40,344 bases of DNA from Desulfovibrio legallii (GTDB lineage Bacteria; Desulfobacterota; Desulfovibrionia; Desulfovibrionales; Desulfovibrionaceae). Of the stretch, positions 1 through 6,593 are shown piece after piece. The stretch's first letter is position 1. Every line of letters starts with the position of its first letter. The position numbers and the translations under genes are program-made. The stretch is from assembly GCF_004309735.1 (NCBI RefSeq), contig NZ_SIXC01000013.1:38226-78569 (forward strand), in the 5' to 3' direction. A model generated the notes under the pieces. The model had not been told where the DNA came from, did no database searches, and saw only the letters and a list, made by a program, of their open reading frames with translations.

Positions 1-70
1 GGGGGTGTGGGGGGAAGGGAACTTTTGTTCACAAAAGTTCCCTTCCCCCCACAAAACGTTTCCCCCCAAT
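1..70 (-). repeat. 3'-end hairpin repeat, copy 1 (uvrC terminator)
   Basis: A perfect inverted repeat with 23-bp arms (6-28 and 31-53) around a 2-nt centre. Read on the minus strand it begins 18 nt after the TAG stop of uvrC, with a T-rich lead-in and a G6-AAGGGAAC arm. The same element follows the ATPase gene at 12432-12522 and, decayed, the M16 peptidase gene at 29762-29903. It probably terminates or protects the uvrC transcript. The outer right flank is cut off by the window edge. Confidence 0.75.
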
Positions 71-2164
71 CTATTGCAATGCCGCCAGCTTTTGCAGGAG
101 CAAAGCGGCTTTGGCGGGGCCGATGCCAGGCAGGCGGCGCAGGTCATCCAGGGAGGCGGCGCGCATGGCTTCCACGCTGCCGAAGTGGTCCCAGAGCAGG
201 CGGGCGGTGGCGGGGCCGATGCCGGGCAGGCGCATGAGCTCACCGGAGAGGGCCGCGCCGCGCCGGGCGCGGCGGTGGCGGCCGATGACGAAGCGGTGGG
301 CCGTATCGCGCACGTTTTGCAGGAAGAGGAGCTCCGGGCTGCCTTCGCGCAGGGGCAGGGGGTTGACACGCTCTGGGGTAAAGATGCGGTCGGCAATGTT
401 GCCGGCGCGGCGGTCAGCGTGGCCGGCGTCGTCGCGGGCCTTGGCGATGGCCGCCAGGGGGAAGAGGGCAGCGCGCCCGGCTTCGCGCAGGGCGCGCTGC
501 ACGGTATGGAGCTGGCCGCGGCCGCCGTCGATAAGCAGCAGATCGGGCCAGGGCGGGCCGCTTTCCAGGCGGCGGGCCACCCAGGCGTGGAGGGTGGCGT
601 AGTCGTCCCCGCTGTCGGGCATGGCGTAGTTGCGGTACTGGCCGCGTTCGGGGCGGCCGTCCTCAAAGACCACCAGGCCCACGCGGGTTTGTTTGCCGCC
701 GGTGTGGGAGACGTCCACGCATTCCAGGCGGCGGGGCGGGCCGGGCAGGTGCAGGGCCGCGCCCAGGCGGGCAAGGATATCCTGCGCGCCGCCGCGTTCC
801 TGACGGTGGGCCTCCTCCCGGGCGTTGCCCTGGGCCAGATCCACCAGGCGGTTGTCCCCGGCGTTTTGCGGGGCCACCAGGCGTACGGGGCCGTTGCGGC
901 GGTCGCTCAGAGTCTGCTCCAGCAGCTCGCGTTCGCTGCAGGCCGCGCGGGCGGCGGGGGTGGCGGAAACTGCGGCCGCCGCGGCAGTGGGGGCAGTTGC
1001 GGATGCGGGGACTGCGTTGGGGGTAGTGGGAGCCGCGGCGTGGTCCTCCCTGGAAGGTGCCTGCTGGGCGGGCATGGGCTGCGGCCCAGCGTCCGGCGCG
1101 GCGTCTGGGGCGACATTCAGCGCGGCGTCCGGCGCGGAATCTGGGGGGGCATCCGGGAGCGCAACGGTGGGGGGCTCCGCGTTGTGTGGGGCAGTTGCGG
1201 GGTCCGCTTCCAGATCCGGCGGCAGCCAGGGCAGCAGCACGCGCGGCGGCGGCGTGACCTGGTTGTAGTACTGAGAGAGGAAGGACCAGAGCAGTTCCGG
1301 GGCGTCCTCAAAGCTCAGGCCCGGCCAGTAGAAGGCCCGGCCGTCGGTCACGGCCCCGTTGCGCACAAAGACCAGGCCCAGGGCCAGGCCGCGCTCGCCC
1401 GGGGCTAGGCCCAGGGCGTCCATGTCGCCGCCGCCGGGCAGCACGGCGGCCTGCCGCTCCACCGTGCGCTCCACGGCGCGGATCTGGTCGCGGAGCAGGG
1501 CGGCGCGTTCAAATTCCAGGGCTTCGGCGGCTTGTTCCATGCCCGCCTGCAGCCGGCGCAGCAGCTCAGCGGAGCGGCCTTCCAGCAGATCGCAGACTTG
1601 GCGCACGCGGGCGTTGTATTCCTGCGGGGTCACCAGGCCCATGCAGGGGGCCGGGCACTGGCCCATGAAGTGGTAAAGGCAGGGGCGCACCCGGTTTTTC
1701 ATGGCCTTGTCCGTGCAGCGGCGCAGGGCAAAGGCGCGGTGCAGCAGCTTCCAGGTTTCGCGCGCGGCCAGGGCGGAAGTGAAGGGGCCGAAGTAGCGCG
1801 CGCCGTCCCGCCGGGCCTGGCGGACAATTTCCAGCCGGGGAAAGGGGTGGCGCAGGTTGCAGCGAAAAAGCACGTACTGCTTGTCGTCGCGCAGCACGAT
1901 GTTGTAGTGGGGTCGGTGCTTTTTGATCAGGCTGGCCTCCAGCAGGAGGGCCTCTTTTTCCGTGGTGGTGGTGAGGTAATCCAGTGTGGCGGCGTGGGAG
2001 AGCATGGCCAGGGTTTTGGCGGGCAGGCCATCGGGCCGGAAATAGGAAAGCACCCGGCGGCGCAGCACGCGGGCCTTGCCCACATAGATGACGCGGCCGC
2101 GCGCGTCCTTGTACAGGTACACGCCGGGGGCCGTGGGGATGCTGGCGGGGTCGGGCTTCTGCAT
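71..2164 (-). CDS. uvrC: Excinuclease ABC subunit C
   Basis: UvrC makes the dual incisions of nucleotide excision repair in the cytoplasm, working with UvrA and UvrB. The 697-aa protein has the GIY-YIG nuclease domain (about residues 12-90, with E76 and N88 of the active site). A four-cysteine cluster follows (C150, C162, C170, C174), spaced as in the iron-sulfur site of E. coli UvrC. Next are a UVR (UvrB-binding) helix pair at about 200-240 and the RNase H-like domain (D484, D520/D521, D546, H623). The C-terminus carries a tandem helix-hairpin-helix domain from about 643. Oddity: residues about 320-410 are a low-complexity Ala/Pro/Asp/Thr stretch inserted between two conserved parts of the central domain, which explains the extra length over the usual roughly 600-620 aa. 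The gene appears monocistronic, and a perfect hairpin repeat follows its TAG stop. Confidence 0.96.
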   Translation of the reverse strand: MQKPDPASIPTAPGVYLYKDARGRVIYVGKARVLRRRVLSYFRPDGLPAKTLAMLSHAATLDYLTTTTEKEALLLEASLIKKHRPHYNIVLRDDKQYVLFRCNLRHPFPRLEIVRQARRDGARYFGPFTSALAARETWKLLHRAFALRRCTDKAMKNRVRPCLYHFMGQCPAPCMGLVTPQEYNARVRQVCDLLEGRSAELLRRLQAGMEQAAEALEFERAALLRDQIRAVERTVERQAAVLPGGGDMDALGLAPGERGLALGLVFVRNGAVTDGRAFYWPGLSFEDAPELLWSFLSQYYNQVTPPPRVLLPWLPPDLEADPATAPHNAEPPTVALPDAPPDSAPDAALNVAPDAAPDAGPQPMPAQQAPSREDHAAAPTTPNAVPASATAPTAAAAAVSATPAARAACSERELLEQTLSDRRNGPVRLVAPQNAGDNRLVDLAQGNAREEAHRQERGGAQDILARLGAALHLPGPPRRLECVDVSHTGGKQTRVGLVVFEDGRPERGQYRNYAMPDSGDDYATLHAWVARRLESGPPWPDLLLIDGGRGQLHTVQRALREAGRAALFPLAAIAKARDDAGHADRRAGNIADRIFTPERVNPLPLREGSPELLFLQNVRDTAHRFVIGRHRRARRGAALSGELMRLPGIGPATARLLWDHFGSVEAMRAASLDDLRRLPGIGPAKAALLLQKLAALQ

Positions 2165-2201
2165 GGGCGGCGGGCTGGGGGAGGAAATGGCGAGGGACGC
2201 A

Positions 2202-2229
2202 AAGGGGGAAGCCTTGCGGCTTCCCCCTT
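2202..2229 (-). terminator. Terminator of the porin gene
   Basis: A perfect 12-bp stem (2202-2213 with 2218-2229) and 4-nt loop lie 26 bp past the porin stop codon. On the minus strand the stem ends in TT followed by a single further T, so the U-tract is short. It lies between the porin stop and the uvrC start. Confidence 0.65.
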
Positions 2230-2254
2230 ATAGGCTCTGTAAGCGCGTGCGCTC

Positions 2255-3829
2255 TTAGAAGGAGTACACGAAGCTCAGGTTCACGTTCCAGGGGTCACGC
2301 ACCTGATCGCTCTTGCCGTTCAGCTTGCTGTCGCCCCACACGGAGTCGGACTGATCCAGCCAGGTGGCGATGTACGCGGCGTCCAGGAAGACGGTGAAGT
2401 TTTCGTACATCTTGTAGCTGTTGGTCAGGCCCACTTCCATGGCGGTGTCGTTGGTGGTCAGGTACAGGGGATCCATACCCACGCCGTAGGCATTGGCGCC
2501 GTCATAGACATCTGCGCGGCTGCTGGCGCTGCTGCGCAGATACCGCTTGGCCATGGTGGTGCTGTTGGTGCCACCCATGACGTTCAAGCGCAGGGTGTGC
2601 TTCAGGTTCTCCACGAAGCTCACGTCCTTGACGCGCACGCCGATGCCCCAGGTGCCGGTCATGGAGTCGCTCAGGATGGCTTCACGGGCGATATAGGGGT
2701 TGCCGTTGAGGGCGAAGTTGGAGAACTCGTTGTTGCCGTTGGCGTGCAGGGTAGGCATGCGCTCGGAACCGTTGGCCGGGTTGTTGTCGTCGCCGGAGCC
2801 GTACCAGCCGTACAGGCCGGGAACGCCCCAATCCAGCTTGTATTCAAAGAGCAGAGAGGCCAGCCAGCCGGCGCGGTTCAGGCGGCTGTCGTCATAGGTC
2901 ACGGAGCCGTAGTTGAAATCCCACGCGATGCGGAAGGGATCAAACATGGTCACGTCGCCGGTCACGCCCGCCCAGATGGCGTTGCCGTATTCAAACAGGC
3001 CCTTGCCGTCAGGCGTGCCGTCCTTGTGGAGCGCGCCGCCCACGGGCAGCATGCCAGAAGCGAGGTTCCGATAGGCGTTGCCGTAGGTTGAGCTGCTGGT
3101 GCTGCTGGTGGGGTCGGCGAAGTTGCCGTCGCTGGTGCGGAAGGCGTTGGGGCCGATGCCGGCGTACATGGCCCAGGGGGTCACCTTCACGCCGTCAAAG
3201 GTCAGGGGCAACAGCAAGGCAACAAGGTCCACATTGTCCATGTAGTTGTTGCGGGTGCCGTTACGGTAGTCCTTGTCGGAGAAGTTGTCGTTGTAGGGGC
3301 GCGCCCAGAAAGCGGAGAGGCCCACGTTCTCGTTGAACTGGTAGGAGGCCACCACGGCGGCCACGTCGTCGTTCAGCACGCTGCTGGCATTGGTGGTGAA
3401 GCTGGGCAGGGCCAGGCCCTGGATGCCCATGCGCACCTTCAGGTCAGTCTGGGGCACCATCCAGTCGATGTAGGCGTTCTTCACTTCCACAACCTGGCCG
3501 TCAGCGCCCAGCGCGCCGCCCTGTTTATTTTTGCCCCAGGTCTGATCGCCGATTTCAAAGAACACGGTGCCGGACAGGGCTTCGGAGGCCACGGCGTCCA
3601 ACTGCAGGCGCACGCGCTGCTTGGCCTCAAATTCGTCTTCATTGGCGTAGCGGCCGCCCTTGACCCCATTAAAGCCGGTCTGGCCGTTGCCGCCGGTGAA
3701 GCCGCCGTTCTGGCCGTAGTCAAAGCTCATGATCCACTGGCCCTTCGCCTTGAAGTCGATGGCGCTGGCGCCCGTGGCAGCGCCGAACACAAGGCCGGCC
3801 GCCAACAGAAGAGTAGCGATCTTTTTCAT
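2255..3829 (-). CDS. Outer membrane porin, Desulfovibrio homotrimeric type
   Basis: A 524-aa outer-membrane beta-barrel protein, expected to form a general diffusion channel. It starts with a typical signal peptide (MKKIATLLLAAGLVFG..., predicted cleavage after ASA near residue 23). It continues with alternating aromatic/polar strands and ends in ...NLSFVYSF, the C-terminal Phe used by the BAM complex. The reading frame is open a further 37 codons upstream. The ATG at 3827-3829 is chosen because it begins the signal peptide and is preceded by GAAAGGAAGG. The family assignment rests on overall resemblance to the abundant Desulfovibrio porins. The substrate is unknown. A strong promoter (3912-3940) and its own terminator suggest a highly expressed single gene. 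Confidence 0.85.
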   Translation of the reverse strand: MKKIATLLLAAGLVFGAATGASAIDFKAKGQWIMSFDYGQNGGFTGGNGQTGFNGVKGGRYANEDEFEAKQRVRLQLDAVASEALSGTVFFEIGDQTWGKNKQGGALGADGQVVEVKNAYIDWMVPQTDLKVRMGIQGLALPSFTTNASSVLNDDVAAVVASYQFNENVGLSAFWARPYNDNFSDKDYRNGTRNNYMDNVDLVALLLPLTFDGVKVTPWAMYAGIGPNAFRTSDGNFADPTSSTSSSTYGNAYRNLASGMLPVGGALHKDGTPDGKGLFEYGNAIWAGVTGDVTMFDPFRIAWDFNYGSVTYDDSRLNRAGWLASLLFEYKLDWGVPGLYGWYGSGDDNNPANGSERMPTLHANGNNEFSNFALNGNPYIAREAILSDSMTGTWGIGVRVKDVSFVENLKHTLRLNVMGGTNSTTMAKRYLRSSASSRADVYDGANAYGVGMDPLYLTTNDTAMEVGLTNSYKMYENFTVFLDAAYIATWLDQSDSVWGDSKLNGKSDQVRDPWNVNLSFVYSF

Positions 3830-3911
3830 GGTTAACCTTCCTTTCTTTTGCCCCGCATGGGACGATGGTTTCACTGTAAACGCCTGTGGAGCGGTTTCCC
3901 GCTTCGTTGAG

Positions 3912-3940
3912 AATATATGCAAGGCCCGTGCACTTTGCAA
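3912..3940 (-). promoter_or_regulatory. Sigma70-type promoter of the porin gene
   Basis: On the minus strand: TTGCAA (3935-3940), a 17-bp spacer, then TATATT (3912-3917). The predicted start near 3905 gives a 5' leader of about 76 nt before the porin ATG. Confidence 0.6.
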
Positions 3941-4023
3941 GCGGAATCGTGCAAAAATTTTTACCCTTCGCGGTCCTTTTGGTTCCTCCTGGTATTTTTA
4001 TCCGTAAAATCGTTATATTAAAT

Positions 4024-4047
4024 ACTTTCTAGAGAGAAAGTTTTTTT
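4024..4047 (+). terminator. Plus-strand hairpin with T-tract, no gene assigned
   Basis: ACTTTCT (4024-4030) pairs with AGAAAGT (4035-4041) around a 4-nt loop and is followed by six more T. It has the form of an intrinsic terminator on the plus strand, yet no plus-strand gene precedes it within the window. Confidence 0.4.
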
Positions 4048-4091
4048 GGAGACAGGGACGACGAAGGGCCCATGATAGAAAAATTTTGCCG

Positions 4092-4124
4092 CATTTGCCC
4101 GTCATTTGCCCGTCATTGGCCCGT
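4092..4124. repeat. Three tandem copies of an 11-bp repeat
   Basis: CATTTGCCCGT occurs at 4092-4102 and 4103-4113, and as CATTGGCCCGT at 4114-4124. One helical turn per unit would suit a protein-binding array. The role is unknown. Confidence 0.7.
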
Positions 4125-4149
4125 TAGCGCTTGCGAATGCGACGGTATA

Positions 4150-4180
4150 AAAATTTTTCCGTGTCATTTTTGTGACGCGG
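4150..4180 (-). terminator. Probable terminator of trpB
   Basis: On the minus strand an 8-bp imperfect stem (4173-4180 with 4059-4066, i.e. CCGCGTCA with TGACACGG, one mismatch) is followed by GGAAAAATTTTTA-like sequence. It lies about 65 bp beyond the trpB stop. The weak stem limits confidence. Confidence 0.45.
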
Positions 4181-4242
4181 CCTGCAGCGGTCATGGAAGG
4201 TAAAACCGGCCGCAGACCGCGCCTGGGTGGGGAGCTTTGCCG

Positions 4243-5457
4243 TTATGCCGGGGGCGTTTCCCGGCCCAGGGCCGCCACCTGGGCCACATCCTTGTCGCCC
4301 CGGCCGGAGAGGTTGACCAGCAGGATGGCCTCGGGCGGCAGGGTGGGGGCCATTTTGAGGGCCTGGGCCAGAGCATGGGAGGATTCCAGCGCCGGGATGA
4401 TGCCCTCGTGGCGGGAGAGGGCGAAAAAGGCGTCCAGGGCTTCCTGGTCCGTCACGCTCACATAACTGGCGCGGCCCGTATCCTTAAGCAGGGCGTGCTC
4501 CGGCCCCACCGAGGGATAGTCCAGCCCTGCGGAGATGGAGTAGACCTCCCCGGCTTCGCCCTTGGCGTCCTTGATCATATAAGAATTAAAGCCGTGCAGC
4601 ACCCCCGGCTCGCCCAGGCAAAGGGAGGCCGCGTGCTGGCCGTAGCCTGTGCCGCGCCCGCCGGGCTCCACGCCGATGAGTTTGACTGCCGCGTCCTGCA
4701 AAAATCCGGCGAACAGCCCGATGGCGTTGGAGCCGCCGCCCACGCAGGCCAGGCAGGCGTCGGGCAGGCGGCCCGTCTCGCGCAGCATCTGGGCCCGGGC
4801 CTCCCGGCCGATAACCGACTGGAAGACGCGCACTATATAAGGATACGGGTGCGGCCCCACGGCCGAGCCCAGCACATAGAACATCTCCGGGTCGTTGACC
4901 CAGAGCTCCAGCGCTTCGTCCACGGCTTCCTTGAGGGTGCGCTGGCCGCTTCTGGCCGCCACCACCCGCGCGCCCAGCATCTGCATGCGCACCACGTTGA
5001 GGTGCTGGCGCTCCATATCCACTTCGCCCATGCAGATGGTGCACTCCAGCCCCATAAGGGCCGCGCTGGCCGCCGTGGCCACGCCGTGCTGGCCCGCGCC
5101 CGTTTCGGCGATGACCCGCTTTTTGCCCATGCGCCTGGCCAGCAGGCACTGGCCCAGGGTATTGTTGATTTTGTGCGCGCCCAGGTGGTTCAGATCCTCG
5201 CGCTTAAGCCAGATCTGCGCGCCCTTGCCTTCGCGGCTCAGGTTGGCGCAGTGGAACACGGGGCTGGGGCGGCCCGCAAAGTGTTCGTTAAGGCTGTCCA
5301 GCTCCCGCTGGAATTCCGGATCGGCCTGGGCGGCCTCCATGGCGCGGTTCAGTTCGTCCAGCCGCGCCTTGACCGGCTCCGGCACATACTGGCCGCCGTA
5401 TGCGCCGAAAAAGCCCTTGCTGTCCGGTTTGTCGCCGGAAGTGGATTGATCGCTCAT
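4243..5457 (-). CDS. trpB: Tryptophan synthase beta subunit
   Basis: TrpB is a PLP enzyme that joins indole and serine to make tryptophan. The 404-aa sequence is canonical. It contains [16 protein letters not shown] with the PLP-binding lysine, [12 protein letters not shown], the phosphate-binding GGGSNAIG and the C-terminal LSGRGDKD. Length and motifs match the common TrpB1 type that pairs with TrpA. The ATG is preceded by GTAAGGAG. No trpA or other trp gene adjoins it; neighbours are the porin gene and a divergent ThyX-family gene. It may be an orphan or second copy, or an indole-salvage enzyme. A promoter lies at 5616-5644 and the leader of about 150 nt holds a hairpin at 5539-5562. I saw no Trp-codon leader peptide there. 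Confidence 0.95.
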   Translation of the reverse strand: MSDQSTSGDKPDSKGFFGAYGGQYVPEPVKARLDELNRAMEAAQADPEFQRELDSLNEHFAGRPSPVFHCANLSREGKGAQIWLKREDLNHLGAHKINNTLGQCLLARRMGKKRVIAETGAGQHGVATAASAALMGLECTICMGEVDMERQHLNVVRMQMLGARVVAARSGQRTLKEAVDEALELWVNDPEMFYVLGSAVGPHPYPYIVRVFQSVIGREARAQMLRETGRLPDACLACVGGGSNAIGLFAGFLQDAAVKLIGVEPGGRGTGYGQHAASLCLGEPGVLHGFNSYMIKDAKGEAGEVYSISAGLDYPSVGPEHALLKDTGRASYVSVTDQEALDAFFALSRHEGIIPALESSHALAQALKMAPTLPPEAILLVNLSGRGDKDVAQVAALGRETPPA

Positions 5458-5538
5458 GCCTGCTCCTTACTGCTTCAGATTTCGTTTCCAGATTCCGTTG
5501 AGGTTTGGGCGCAACGGGCCCCGCACCCCGTCGCCGTA

Positions 5539-5562
5539 GCACGCCGTGGAGGGACGGCGTGC
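5539..5562 (-). promoter_or_regulatory. Hairpin in the trpB leader
   Basis: A perfect 9-bp inverted repeat (GCACGCCGT/ACGGCGTGC) with a 6-nt loop sits between the predicted trpB promoter and trpB. No T-tract follows, so it is not a simple attenuator. It may affect mRNA stability or be a protein site. Confidence 0.4.
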
Positions 5563-5615
5563 GCGGGCAGGCGGCCGACAGACCCTGCCTTGCCGCCCCT
5601 TCGCCGTAACAAAAT

Positions 5616-5644
5616 ATTCTGGCGGGGGGGCAAGCGGCTGTCAA
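5616..5644 (-). promoter_or_regulatory. Probable trpB promoter
   Basis: On the minus strand a perfect TTGACA (5639-5644), a 17-bp spacer and CAGAAT (5616-5621, 4 of 6 consensus bases). It is divergent from the ThyX-gene promoter, with the two -35 boxes 29 bp apart. Confidence 0.5.
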
Positions 5645-5673
5645 GGCGCATGCCCCTGCAGCGGGCGCACGCC

Positions 5674-5702
5674 TTGCCGCCCAGAGGGCTTTGGCCTATA
5701 CT
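5674..5702 (+). promoter_or_regulatory. Promoter of the ThyX-family gene
   Basis: TTGCCG (5674-5679), a 17-bp spacer and TATACT (5697-5702). Transcription would begin near 5709. This rules out a TTG codon at 5691, inside the promoter, as the start of the downstream gene when it is read from this promoter. Confidence 0.6.
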
Positions 5703-5777
5703 GCGCCTTCCCCGCGGGCGGACGCCGCGCGGCACCACATACGGAACAACAGCGCTGCGGCGCGGGTGACGGAAGCT

Positions 5778-6593
5778 ATGCTGGAAGAAAAGTATACGGG
5801 CAAGGGCAAGGTCAGGCTGCTGGCGGGCGGCGGCAAAATCTACACGGACATAGCGGCCCGTTTTGTGCGCAGCGAGCGCAGTATGGACGATATTGCGGCC
5901 TCGCCCTATTCCCGCAAGATTGTGCAGAACATTCTGGAGTCCGGCCACCGCGCCGCGTTGGAATTCGATTTTTTTCTTTTTGGCGTGGAGGGCTACTCGC
6001 GCGTCACCGAAGTGCAGCTGGTGCGCAAGCGGCTGGCCTCCTACCTCATCAAATCCGGCCGGGCGGAGCTGGGCGGCAAGCGCAGTTACAGCGTGGTATA
6101 TCCCCGCCGGGTGGCGGACTTTGCGGCGCGGGTCACCTTGCCGGACGGGCGCGAAACGTCCCTCAGCGGGCGTGATCTGGCCGATTTATCCCGCCAGTGG
6201 TACGAGGCCGGACTGGACGCCGGTCTGCCCGAAGAAGATCTGCGTTATCTGAAGCCCCAGGCCACGGAATTTAAGGCCATCATCGGCATGAACGCGCACG
6301 CCCTGCTGGACTGGTTCGCTATCCGCTGTTGCCGCAACGCCCAGCACGAGATCCGCCATCTGGCCTGGCAGATGCTGCGGCTCTGCCGCAAGGCCGCGCC
6401 CGATTTGTTTGTGGGGGCGGGCCCCAGCTGCGTGCAGCTGGGCTACTGCCCGGAAAACCGTCTGCAAAATCCGCGCTGTCAGGGGCGCATCCTGACCAGG
6501 GACGCCGCCCTGGAGCTGCTGCGCGCCCGCGCCGCAGAGCGCAACGCCCCCTTGCCGCCCGCCCCGAACGAGTTTGACGAGGACGAGGCCTAA
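5778..6593 (+). CDS. thyX: ThyX-family (flavin-dependent thymidylate synthase-like) protein
   Basis: ThyX enzymes methylate dUMP using FAD, NADPH and methylene-tetrahydrofolate. This 271-aa protein has the fold signature: a GHxxxxE-F-x-F segment near 57-68, VRKRLASYLIKSGR at 82-95 and the distal AQHEIRHLA (188-196) with its nucleotide-binding Arg. Two usually conserved residues differ. The His of RHRxxS is Lys (RKR, 83-85), and the His of the upstream 'EH' is Phe (EF, 62-63). The catalytic-type Ser and following Arg (KSGR, 92-95) remain. The C-terminus carries GPSCVQLGYC...RC, a possible metal-binding cysteine set. The frame is open from TTG 5691, but a promoter overlaps that point. ATG 5778 (GGAAG just upstream, short spacing) or GTG 5766 is likelier. 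The stop overlaps that of the convergent gene. It could be the cell's thymidylate synthase or a divergent paralogue. Confidence 0.8.
   Translation: MLEEKYTGKGKVRLLAGGGKIYTDIAARFVRSERSMDDIAASPYSRKIVQNILESGHRAALEFDFFLFGVEGYSRVTEVQLVRKRLASYLIKSGRAELGGKRSYSVVYPRRVADFAARVTLPDGRETSLSGRDLADLSRQWYEAGLDAGLPEEDLRYLKPQATEFKAIIGMNAHALLDWFAIRCCRNAQHEIRHLAWQMLRLCRKAAPDLFVGAGPSCVQLGYCPENRLQNPRCQGRILTRDAALELLRARAAERNAPLPPAPNEFDEDEA

Larger units (their letters stand above)
3830..4242. other. Gene-free interval between porin and trpB
   Basis: This 413-bp AT-richer spacer holds the porin promoter (3912-3940), a plus-strand hairpin with a T-tract (4024-4047), three tandem 11-bp repeats (4092-4124) and a likely trpB terminator (4150-4180). 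I see no credible coding sequence in it. Confidence 0.7.

Noticed and set aside
5-1408. A long plus-strand frame opposite uvrC
   Set aside because: The composition is Gly/Ala/Gln-rich with no motif, and it lies fully within the clear uvrC gene.
4092-4124. A CRISPR-like array
   Set aside because: The repeats are 11 bp, only three copies, with no spacers and no cas genes.
5458-5610. A Trp leader peptide or attenuator before trpB
   Set aside because: I found no short frame with Trp codons, and the hairpin present lacks a T-tract.
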